19,841 nt of DNA from Saccoglossus kowalevskii (taxonomy: Eukaryota; Hemichordata; Enteropneusta; Harrimaniidae). Both the position numbers and the translations under genes were made by a program. The DNA lies in the NCBI RefSeq assembly GCF_000003605.2, contig NW_003116952.1, forward strand, positions 95,705 through 115,545. The letters run 5' to 3'. This document shows positions 8,112-18,549 of this stretch, piece after piece (position 1 is the stretch's first letter; each line of letters starts with the position of its first letter). The notes below the pieces were generated by a model. That model searched no databases. It was not told where the DNA came from and saw only the letters and a list, made by a program, of their open reading frames with translations.

Positions 8112-8550
8112 AGTGTTTTCTCGATGTTCCTCCTAATTGCTACCTTAAGCAATTTAGATTGTTTTGGTGAAAACAGAATTTTAGTGAGTGTTGGTCATCG
8201 CGCAGCGCATGTGCAATTTTTTTTATAGATATAGACATTTATTTCCCACAATCCAATGCACTTTTTTAATTAAATCACCGATACGAGTTTAGACCTGGGT
8301 GCATTCCCACCAATTACCACCGGTACCTTCAAATCACCAACAAATTACTTAATTAAAGCTTAGTAACCGCTCAGGTTGTACTCGTTGGTGTGCGGAACAG
8401 TCAAAGTCATCAACCTTATATAAGAACTATATCTCGCGCATGCGTGGCACGACGACCATCGCCCTTAAACTTTCACATTTTCTTTGCGTTTTATTCGAAA
8501 CAATGCATAATTATTGACTTTTTAAACAATTCTAGACTGAATGTTATTGT
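8112..8550 (+). repeat. Right copy of the duplicated segment, split by about 290 bp
   Basis: Positions 8112-8190 match the left half of the 7388-7510 copy (GTTTTGGTGAAAACA, ATTTTAGTG). The match resumes at 8483-8525 (TTTGCGTTTTATTCG, ATTATTGACTTTT). The intervening 8191-8482 is absent from the left copy and is presumably an insertion, rich in GCGCATGTGC/CGCGCATGCG words. I could not define its termini. Confidence 0.6.
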
Positions 8551-8851
8551 GAAGATGGCACGCGTGGTATATCATAGTGTGAACATGACGGTATATTGGA
8601 TAGGCAGAATTTATATCGGGACAAGGTAGAAAACACGCTTTAAATCATAGTCCGAAAGCCTAACTGTTGACCCGTATTTGAAGATGTGCTGGGAACCAGA
8701 ATAGTTAAACTCTGATTAAGTGCTACCATGACATTAAAATCACATTTTTTGTGGATTAAAGAACAATACTCCATGAGATCCTCACACAATTGAGTGTTGA
8801 TGTCCCAATTCAAAATTCATATGCAAGTCATAGGTTCTACCATACAAATGT

Positions 8852-9289
8852 TGTGACTAGTTTCCCCTCACCCTAACATCACTAAGTTGACAATGGTGGT
8901 GGGCGGGATGTGTAAAGGACACCAATATGAGCGTTTTCCCGACGGTATCATCCATGATAGATGTTTCCCAAAATCAAACGCGCTTTGTATGATTATATGG
9001 CGGATAAACAAAAATTGAGCTTGATAATAATTTAGAATTCTGACTGAGAATTAGCCAGCCAATGAGATTGTTTTAACAACCAATCAATCAGCTCCTTTAT
9101 CGTTAACCAATCATGTACAAGGCCATATCTATTGTAACCAGTCATGAACAAGGTCAATATTTACTTTGAGTATATAAATAGGAGACAAAACGTCTCTTCT
9201 TCAGTTCGTTCAATAAAGTCATCTGTTTCAGTCCATACGCGGTTTATTCTTCCATTCAACTTGAACTACTCTTCTTAAAAATTCCCACA
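8852..9289 (+). mobile_element. Solo LTR of an LTR retrotransposon
   Basis: The 438-bp unit begins TGTGACTAG and ends ATTCCCACA, so it has TG...CA ends with short TGTG/CACA inverted termini. It is flanked on both sides by AAATGT (8846-8851 and 9290-9295), a target-site duplication. Inside are CCAAT boxes (near 9059, 9081 and 9106), a TATA box (TATATAAATAG, about 9171-9181) and AATAAA (9211-9216), in U3-R-U5 order on the plus strand. No internal region or second LTR is present, so it arose by LTR-LTR recombination. Superfamily cannot be assigned from the LTR alone. Confidence 0.85.
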
Positions 9290-9339
9290 AAATGTTGACA
9301 TTGAGTTCAAGCAACAGGAACGTCAGTCTCATGTTTTTA

Positions 9340-9380
9340 GGGGGGGGGGCACTGAGCCCCCCGGAACACGCACACGTTCC
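9340..9380. other. Two adjacent short hairpins, G-run/C-run
   Basis: GGGGGGC (9344-9350) pairs perfectly with GCCCCCC (9356-9362) across a 5-nt loop. Next to it GGAAC (9363-9367) pairs with GTTCC (9376-9380). The first resembles the G-rich hairpin of hAT-type MITE ends such as the one at 399-533, so this may be a MITE remnant. Confidence 0.4.
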
Positions 9381-9399
9381 AAAAAAAACAAAAACAAAA

Positions 9400-10620
9400 A
9401 AAAACATTATTATCGGATCAGATGAAATTATGGTTAATAATTCTCCGTTTTTGGTAATTTAATAAATTTATCTACCAACTAAAAGTTTGTACAGGTTGTA
9501 TTATTGGGAAATTGGCATATTTCATTAGAAGTTGTGTAACTTGGCCCAAGTGTTAATCGTATGAACTACATGAGCTACATAAACATATTTTATATGATTT
9601 AAAATGGATTATCTAAATTTAATTATACTAGTACACAACACATGGTTTAACACATCATAATTTGAGATATGAGATGTTCATTATGTCATGAGACGGTCAC
9701 ACATGGGTATATAGCGCCCTCTGTCTGTCGACCACGCTATACGTCCAGGTTTACTATGAAATTGCGCTAACAACGTGGCATGGAGTTTGGATGTTCTCTC
9801 AACCAAATCGGCTATCCATCAAAATAATTATATAGCGCGTTGCCAAACAACGCACCAGATCCTTTGTTACGCTTGCCGCTGTGTTGCTGTTAGTAGTAAC
9901 ACGTGGGGTACGTTCTGGGTGTGATCAATAATTACAATATTAACAATTCATTTATGATACAGCACAAATAGCCTATATAGTTTTCATATGCGCACTACGG
10001 GAGTGTCAGCATGTATCTAGGACGGTCATTACAAGTGTTACCACGCACGCATTATTGCTACAGTGGGAATTAACGAACGAGTGTCATCACATGTATTCGA
10101 CTATTTTCGGGTCGCATAGCAAATATACATACTTAAGGGTAGTGTGACCTATATTAATCAGATTAACAACAATGTTGTGCTGTACACTGTTGTACATATT
10201 TTAAATAGTCGTTTTCACTGTTGACGTAGATGGCGCCGTCATTGTGCCAGGTTGTTTTCGCTATAGACCTACGCATCTAATACAACGTATTTACTTACAA
10301 GAAATTAAAGCGCGTACTGCGCCGCGACTGCGGATGCTTTGTGCTGTATCGTGTTTAGTCATTACAATGAGATATTCCCCCAAAACCCATGTTATTTAAC
10401 GAAACAGAACACAAATATTTCAAAAACACGCTTTCTTCCTCCAAATATATAGATTATACATTGTATAGAATTTGAGAAACAAATATTAGTGCATTTATTT
10501 ACTTACACTATCTCTATGCCAACGGGCACACTCGTATCATTAGTGTATCACGAGTGCTCCTGTTCGTGTAGTGGTTTTGCAAACTGGATATATTGAATTA
10601 TTTTTCAACTGAGCTTCACA
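9400..10620. other. Intergenic sequence, no gene recognised
   Basis: AT-rich sequence with scattered GCGC-containing words (ATAGCGCCCTCTGTC, ATATAGCGCGTTG, TAGATGGCGCCGTC). No ORF of note on either strand and no recognisable element boundaries. Confidence 0.6.
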
Positions 10621-12495
10621 ATTGATACGGTAATATTACGTTATGGACCGAGATAATTTATACGGTGACATTACGGTATGGACTGAGGTAATTGATATGG
10701 AAATATTACGTTATGGACTGAGAGATTCAAACGGCGATATTACGTTTAGGACTGAGATAATTGATATGGTGATATTACGTTTAAGACTAAGGGAATTGAT
10801 ATAGTAATATTACGGTACATACTGAGAAAATCAAAAAAGTGATATTACGTTTAGGACTGAGATAATTGATATGGTGATATTCCGTTATGAGCTGAGATAA
10901 GGATATGATGACATTACGTTATGGACTAAGGGAATTGATATAGTAATATTACGTTATGGACTGAGAGAATCAAAACGGTGATATTACGTTATGAACTGAG
11001 GTAATTGATATGGTGATATTACGTTATGGACTAAGATAATTGATATGGTGGTATTACGTTATGGAATAAGGGAATTGATATAGTAATATTACGTTATGGA
11101 CTGAGAGAACCAAAATGGTAATATTACGTTATGGACTGAGATAATTGATATGGTGATATTACGTTATGAGCTGAGATAATTGATATGGTAATATTGCGTA
11201 ATGAACTGAGATAATTTATATGGTAATATTACGTTATGGACTAAGGGAATTGATATAGTAATATTACGTTATGAATTGAGAGAATCAAAATGGTAATATT
11301 ACGTTATGGATAGAGGTTACTGATATGGTAATATTACGTTATTGACTGGGAGAATTGATATGGTAATATTACGTTATGGACTGAGATAATTAATATGGTG
11401 ATATTACGTTATGGACTGAGATAATTGAAATGGTAATATTACGTTATGGACTGAGATAATTGATATGGCAATATTACGTTATGAACTGAGGTAATTGATA
11501 TGGTTATATTACGTTATGGACTGCGGTAATTGATATGGTAATAATACGTTATGGACTGAGAGAATTGGTATGGTAATAATACGTTATGGACTGAGAGTAT
11601 TGATATGGTAATATTACGTTATGGACTGAGATAATTGATATCGTAATATTACGTTATGGACAGAGATCATTGATATGGTAATATTACGTTATGGACTGAG
11701 ATAATCGATATGGTGATATTACGTTATGGACTGAGAAAATTGATATGGTTATATCACGTTATGGACTGAGGTAATTGATATGGTAATACTACGTTATGGA
11801 CTGAGATAATTGATATGGTGATATTACGTTATAGACTGAGATAATTGATATGGTAATGATACGTTATGGACTGAGATAATTGATATGGTAATATAACGTT
11901 ATGGACTGAGATACTTGATATGGTTATATTACGTTATGGACTGAGGTAATTGATATGGTAATAATACGTTATGGACTGAAAGAATTGATATGGTAATAAT
12001 ACGTTATGGTCTGAGATAATTGATATAGCAATATTACGTTATGGACTGAGAGAATCAAAATGATGATATTACGTTATGGACTGAGGTAATTGATATGGTG
12101 ATACTACGTTATGGACTGAGATAATTGATATGGTGATATTACGTTATGAAATAAGGGAATTGATATGGTTATATTACGTTATGGACTGAGGTAATTGATA
12201 TGGTAATATTACGTTATGGACTGAGAGTATTGATATGGTAATATTACGTTATGGACTGAGATAATTGATATGGTGATATTACGTTATTGACTGAGATAAT
12301 TGATATGGTTATATTACGTTATGGACTGAGGTAATTGATATGGTAATACTACGTTATGGACTGAGATAATTGATATGGTGATATTACGTTATGGACTGAG
12401 ATAATTGATATGGTAATAATACGTTATGGACTGAGGTAATTGATATGGCGATATCATGTTATGGACTGAGAGTATTGATATGGTGATATTACGTT
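10621..12495 (+). repeat. 35-bp satellite array, about 53 copies
   Basis: The unit is about TGATATGGTAATATTACG plus TTATGGACTGAGATAAT. Spacing between successive ACGTTATGG words is 35 bp (for example 11651, 11686, 11721). Variant units carry GAGAATCAAAA or GGGAATTGATATAG. Every frame contains stops (TGA or TAA in the unit), so it is non-coding. The first few units are the most diverged and the middle the most uniform, as expected of unequal exchange. Most units contain a TAATATTAC or TGATATTAC word next to ACGTTA. Confidence 0.95.
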
Positions 12496-13182
12496 GAGGG
12501 CAGGATCGAATATTTCCGTATTATGATATAATAAAATGATGTAGTGAACAGAATAAATGGCAATTGTTACATACACTCTATTCAACCAAGGCGTGACGTA
12601 AGCTGATATTGGAGCGACGCAATTGAAATACATTGCACAGTACTTATAAATCACGCTCTCTGGTAATTATTAGGCTCTAATTAAACTACGCAATTAAACT
12701 ACAATGCGCCCTTATTATAAATATCGCCCTCTAACGACGAAACGCTTTTCTAGCCTCAACACGACGTGCAAATCGGGAATGTACTAATATTGAAAGAAAA
12801 CCAAAATAGCTTTTATTCACAGTGTTGTACTACCTCTGGTAACCAGACTTTGTCACGACTTGAATCATTGGCAAATATCTTTAATAGAGATGAAACACTA
12901 TTGTAGGTCATTGTAGTGACATCACCAATTAACTACATATTAATCTGTGTCTGATATTATTATACGTTATATCATTGTTCTCTTCGATATTCCATCGCCA
13001 CGGAAGAACAATTGATGATTTAAATGCTCAACACATGTGTTACCATTATTGATTAAACGCCGCCACCAAACCACCTTTCTGAGGAGTTCTCGCTGAATAT
13101 ACATGCCGTAAATCTATATTCATGTGCTTGAGTGATCAATTAATGATTGAAATAAATATTGATCGATTGATTGAAGAAAGGC
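12496..13182. other. Intergenic sequence, no gene recognised
   Basis: AT-rich, with one ATCGCCCTCTAACG word. Short ORFs on either strand show no recognisable motifs. Confidence 0.6.

Positions 13183-13229
<47 letters not shown>
13183..13229 (+). repeat. (GATT)n microsatellite
   Basis: About 11-12 uninterrupted GATT/TTGA units, preceded by a degenerate GATCGATTGATTGAAG stretch. It is the reverse complement of the AATC motif at 3844. Confidence 0.95.
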
Positions 13230-13231
<2 letters not shown>

Positions 13232-13771
13232 ACTCTAATACATGTTTGATTCTGTTACGGTCCCATCAAACCTGTTTATGACTTCCATGACCGCATAGTA
13301 TCCGTCGGACGATAACAGCATATAAATTCCTCTGATTAATTACAGCTTTGCTAGCCATATCATGCGTACGTGGCACCGAGACATGGCAAAACTCGAATCA
13401 AAAACTCTTTATTAGAAGATAAAACTGTAATAACCATCTGCGTTTTACTACTATTATATCTACAGACTTTTAATAATGTCTTTAATTTGCGGGGACGTGT
13501 GGAAATTGGCCCTATACGTGATGTTTGCGGTGTGGCATCGTTTGAATTGTTTCTTTACAGAACAGCTGCTTCATATTTCCGTTTCTTGTATTGACAAGAA
13601 TTTTTTTAATTTTAGAACGGCCGTTCGGTCTCTCTTTTCTGACACCAAGGCGTTTCAGGTAGCTACGTGTATCAGGGTTAGTTTCGTAGAGGGAAAGCAT
13701 TGGTACTCGATATTGAGCCCGGTTGAGCACCATCGAAGTTATATACGGTATTTAAACGGAATTCAAAGTAG

Positions 13772-14078
13772 GGTATATCAGAAATAGATCATAGTAAGGT
13801 ATATCAGAAATAGATCATAGTAAGGTATATCAGAAATAGATCATAGAAAGGTATATCAGAAATAGATCATAGTAAGGTATATCAGAAATAGATCATAGTA
13901 AGGTATATCAGAAATATATCATAGTAAGGTATATCAGAAATAGATCATAGTAAGGTATATCAGAAATAGATCATAGTAAGGTATATCAGAAATAGATCAT
14001 AGTAAGGTATATCAGGAATAGATCATAGTAAGGTATATCAGAAATATATCATAGTAAGGTATATTAGAAATAGATCGT
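13772..14078 (+). repeat. 26-bp tandem repeat, about 12 copies
   Basis: The unit is GGTATATCAGAAATAG followed by ATCATAGTAA, recurring every 26 bp. The variant AAATATATC appears at 13911 and again at 14041, exactly five units apart, suggesting duplication of a five-unit block. The last unit is degenerate (TATTAGAAATAGATCGTAA). The open frame that enters the array from the left is probably fortuitous. Confidence 0.95.
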
Positions 14079-15509
14079 AATATAGTGTCACAGTCGCCAC
14101 ACAACGCGAGATTCTATTTCATGTAACAAATGATGTATTTCACACACTTTGCATACGTCGAATGGAACGCACATCGAACACGGCGCGTCGTGATGTCTAC
14201 ATCGATTTAAGATAGGTTTCTTTTTTAAAGTTGGTTTTAAATCGCATGTCAGTGTATTTTGGAATGTTGTGTAAATTATGGATGTATAATTCTATGGCAT
14301 TATAAAATATAATTGTTTTGTGTGCGTTACAGTACTTCGGCTGTTTCAACATTTTTAGAACAATTCCGTAAAACACACTAGTGAAGGAAAATTTGTTGTC
14401 ACTTTGTAACAACTAAGATTATTGAAATAATTAGGAATAACACCACCCACCTGTGCCACCAACCCACAATATTGTAAGTGGCATATCTCCACATCTCAAT
14501 GTATAAGTGTAATTGATTGCAAAAGAATATATTCTAGATAATTTCACTTATGAGTAGGGTCTACGTACCTTAAATAATGTATTGGTAGAAGCAATACACG
14601 CCACGTCTTGAAATAATCACGAGGGACGAACCAATGTAAATTTATATCTTTATATAATGTTTTCTGTATTGTGTGATATAGCGTAGCCCACATACTCTCC
14701 TATTCCCAGTAGAAATAATAAACCTCTATACTAATTAGTTTCAATGTATATGTTCATATTTGTAACAGAAGGAAAAACATCATATTGAGATGAAATACAT
14801 ATAACATTAGGTGTGTATTTAATACACATGTTCGATTTCTGGTACTACGTGGTTAGCTTATATCAACAGTAGCAACCGTAGATAGCATAACATCACTGCA
14901 CTGAGGCTATATTACGTCACAGTATTAGACAGCGACGTGATATTCCGGTAGAAACTTGTATGTGAGCAAAGGTTGACGGTTTCTATTTTTGCAAATACCG
15001 CGGATCGGTAATGCATACGAATTAAAACTGCCGTCGTTCATTCCCATCAAACGTTTATTTTTAGCAATAAGACACCTAAATGGAGTTATTTAACATAGTA
15101 GTTGTTACACTGGTCATGATAGGATAATACATTTCAGTCGTCGATGGTATACTAGGAGTATGTAGCGACGCGGCACCGCCATTGCTGTAGCTGTGGGAAT
15201 GACTTAGGCGTTAAATGGTTAGGTGATAAACATCTGTACACACACTGCTTCCATAAATATGCCATGTCCTTGCAATCTGACTACTAGCCACATCCGTTAA
15301 ATTGTATACCGATTCAGTACTGTTTTACCGCACAGCTGCCGTACAGACAATCCAAACAATGGAATAGAAGGTTAATTTCCACAAAGCTAGGGTGCCCAAA
15401 TCTGTGAAATGGCAAGTCAAGAGCAGAAATAATTAACAAGGTACGATCCTGCGTCCAGCTCATAGAATACGGAAGATTGAAGAATATATATTTGTAGACG
15501 GTCTAGATT
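14079..15509. other. Upstream region of the TRPC exon, no other gene recognised
   Basis: AT-rich sequence with no convincing ORF. A CRE-like TTACGTCAC lies at 14912-14920. The TRPC transcription start and 5' UTR presumably fall in the last few hundred bases, but I see no definite TATA box or initiator there, and an upstream non-coding exon is possible. Confidence 0.45.
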
Positions 15510-15687
15510 ATGGATAAACGTGAAGAGATAAAACGCTCCGTGGAGAAGTTGTTTTTAGGCGCAGCCGAAAAAGGGGACAAAAAAGCAATAAAGTATGCTT
15601 TAGAGAACGTCGTGGGATTGGACTTCAACTGCGTGGACCCGAACGGCAGGACAGCGTTGATAATAGCGGTGGAAAACGCGAGTACAG
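15510..15687 (+). CDS. TRPC-type cation channel, first coding exon (TRPC1/4/5-like)
   Basis: This exon encodes the start of a canonical transient receptor potential channel, a plasma-membrane Ca2+/Na+-permeable channel opened downstream of phospholipase C. The 59 codons contain EKLFLGAAEKGDKKAIKYAL (about residues 12-31) and FNCVDPNGRTALIIAVEN (about 39-56). In TRPC proteins these form the first N-terminal ankyrin-type repeats; the Asp-Pro-x-Gly-Arg-Thr-Ala-Leu run is closest to the TRPC4/5 and insect TRP-gamma style. The ATG is the first in frame and the similarity starts about ten residues after it. The exon ends ACAG|GTATGT, a consensus donor, in phase 1. The frame past the donor loses all similarity, so it is read as intron. 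The remaining ankyrin repeats, the TRP domain and six membrane helices must lie beyond the window. No disabling change is seen. Confidence 0.85.
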
Positions 15688-17744
15688 GTATGTCAGTCGG
15701 CATTTATAATTTATACTGTAAGCAGCCGAATCACCCCGGGGAGAGGGCATTGTTTTCGCACTTGGCTCATAACCGAGTCAACTATTTCAAAGACAATGGT
15801 TTCATTACCATCGAATCCTATATACGAGTAATAAAAATAGTTTAATTTCTGTTAAATGACATTCCGGCATTGTTCGAAATAATATATAGACCTGTGCCAG
15901 TTTACTAAATGTGTCTCGTTAATTTTAACACAATTTAGACAGGCGTGTGTGATATCGGGATAGCCTGCACTAAATCGGGAGTGAAGTTACAGATTCAAGT
16001 TTTAAATTATCACCCTTAGACACGAACATATTCTGGAAAAAACATTTTTGACTACAAATCGGCGCTGTAGCTGTAAAATATCTTTGTTCCCACTATCATG
16101 ATATTCAAGTTGTTTGATGTATGTGACCGCGTGGTTACACGGCGTCGCGCACACCGCAAGTCATTGACCGTATATTGTGAAGCAACAATTTTTGAATCGC
16201 TTTCAATGCATTTATATTCCGATACCTGTCTCCCGCAAATTTGAGAATGGTAAAACAAAATTCAAAACATAATGTTCCCGTAATCGGAGCACATATACTA
16301 AACAACGATTCTAGTTTGATTTAAGTTGTTATTCTTGGTAAACTTTAACTATTGACGTTGCCATAGATACATTTTGGCACTGCGATTTGTCCGTAAATGC
16401 ATAATAAATGAATGAATCCCCCGAGTAGCCATGTATAGCCTCTGTCAAGAAAACACAACTACTATATCTCTCTGGAATTCATCAGGGATGGATACACATG
16501 CAAAGAATCCTCAATCTTCTAGAAACGGCCTTCACCGCAAGCACGCCACTTCAAAAACCCACACAATACCGCCCTACCGTGTATAGCTGTAGACCAAGCG
16601 AGTAGCTTATGTCACGCCAATACAGTTTCTGCATGCGTATACAATGTGTAAAATATTTCGTAAAATGTTGTATTGTCAGCTCGATCCCGATACCATCAAT
16701 AAATGAATATGGCATAAAAATACAGTCTTTGGGAAAGGGTAATGATCGGAGACATATTGTGGCATACATATCACTGTATAATTGCAATTTATTTCAGTTT
16801 TCATAATTCTAATAAAATACATATTAATGAATCAACGCTTGGTATCGGATTAATTGCATAACACATATGTCACATATCCCTTCTCCTGACTGAACATTTA
16901 GCCGATTCTGGCAATGTGATATCAGTTATATCAAAAATAAACAAACCCATCGTTTTTGCTATCAGTATATTTTGATTTTTACATCTGAGAAAGAACATTA
17001 ATAGTGTTTCCAATTGTTGAAAACACCGCGAACAAAAAGCCAGTGATTACTCGGGCGGAGTTACGTCACAGAACGTTCTATGTTGCTAAGACGTGCACTC
17101 CTTTATTCTTATAGCCTCTGCGTGAGCTGCTGTAGAACGCCGGTCGAGAAAACAAAACAAACTCAAGTTTGAGAAAACCTCGAAGAACCAAATCTATATA
17201 TGTTGCACAATGTAGAAGTAGTCTTGTTACACTACTCAAGAGTTTCAACTAGCCTAAAGCACAGGTTTTGTTTTTGTGAATTTTCTCCCATTGTTTTCAC
17301 CGTTTTGGGTTGCCAGGCTGTGAAAATGCCCGGATGCTCACTCCCGAGAATAATATATTATATCAAAACAAAATTACAATTTCAACTCAAACATCCGAAA
17401 TAACCTGTGGTTGATTAAATCTAATGAAGAGTGAATGACTTTCAAATCAATTGGCGCATTGCTTCACAAATCTAAACATTCCAGTGTAATATTAGAAGTC
17501 CTTATTTTTAAACGTGTTTAGGTCCAGATCCTATTTCTAATAACACGTCTGGTCATGGGTTTACCTCGGCGGGGGAGGTGTATAACAAGTGACTGGAAGG
17601 TGACGAGTGTAATGTCCTCGTGTGTTGATGCGTGGGCGCAAGTTGTGGTATGCATGCAATGTATAAGTGAACGTTACGCTGATGGCGATGTCTTGTTATG
17701 TCACCTATGTAATAATACCACACAGTCGAACTATAACATATTAC
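15688..17744 (+). other. Probable first intron of the TRPC gene, first part
   Basis: It begins with donor GTATGT at 15688. I looked for a continuation of the ankyrin repeats (a segment resembling EVVELLL) and saw none on the plus strand. A CRE-like TTACGTCAC lies at 17061-17069. Short ORFs on both strands (for example 16609-16806, 17200-17403) show no recognisable motif. Confidence 0.5.
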
Positions 17745-17771
17745 ATATATATATATATATATATATATATA
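17745..17771. repeat. (AT)n microsatellite
   Basis: Uninterrupted AT dinucleotides over 27 bp. Confidence 0.95.
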
Positions 17772-18469
17772 CGTGTAAATTATTTAAAGTATTAAACGTA
17801 GAAATATTTACTCTACCAAAAGTGAGTCAAGTCAGCCATATGCTATAAATACAAATACTCGATGCGTTGACCCACTGTATCGTTAAACTACGGACCGTTG
17901 GTGATGGTTTTATTGCCGGCGTGGGATTGTGCATATTTTAACATGTCGTTTTTTTTATAAATAAAATTTGGTCACGCTATTATCTGAGATCTACTATTTC
18001 ACAAGCATGCTTCCCAAGAGTAAAAACTCTCGTTAGAGAACATAAATCGCTTCCAATAGCAGAAAGGTACTGTATTAAATAGCAACCGTTTAAATGTACA
18101 TTTAGATTGAGTATGTACACTCAGGAAATCGAAACGTATGTCATGTGCTACATTCGCGGGTGCATCGCTTTCACAGAAACCATTACATTGAATAATACGT
18201 GGCAATAATAAGAACATTGCGATGAAATGACGGCCGTTACTCTGCTGATGGTATTTAAATAGCTACGGAATTCTTGCCGGACTCTATTGGTTTCCTTCAC
18301 AGTGAAATCAGTATTTCGTCCTTAATACAGCAGGTGTGTCGCGAATGCACTCAACAGGGCACTTTACCACGGCGTTTACTCTATTTCCCCTTGAATGTTT
18401 TTCGACCATTTTGTACCCCCCCCCCCAAGTCTGGTAAATTCTGCCAATCTGGAGATAATCTCCATTTTG
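17772..18469. other. Non-coding sequence, no feature recognised
   Basis: AT-rich sequence with a poly-C run at about 18416-18426. It probably continues the TRPC intron. Confidence 0.5.
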
Positions 18470-18530
18470 TGCGCATGCGCGTATGCACTGACTGGTTGGC
18501 AAGAACAGGTTGTTCGCACCCCAATATAAA
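18470..18530 (+). promoter_or_regulatory. NRF1-type site followed by TATA-like box
   Basis: TGCGCATGCGCG (18470-18481) is a perfect match to the NRF1 palindrome, and CCAATATAAATAC follows about 40 bp downstream (near 18519-18531). This is promoter-like, but there is no convincing exon after it. The alternating purine-pyrimidine run could also form Z-DNA. Confidence 0.35.
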
Positions 18531-18549
18531 TACTGGTGCAGTTCGCGGT

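Noticed and set aside
10621-12495. Virus-type replication origins from TAATATTAC
   Set aside because: No flanking inverted repeats to present the word in a loop and no Rep coding sequence; kept only as an observation to test.
13476-13787. 103-codon open frame
   Set aside because: No motif, and it ends inside a 26-bp tandem array; overlapping frames on both strands are equally open.
10621-14078. CRISPR array
   Set aside because: The 35-bp and 26-bp units are contiguous with no unique spacers, no cas genes are present, and the DNA is eukaryotic.
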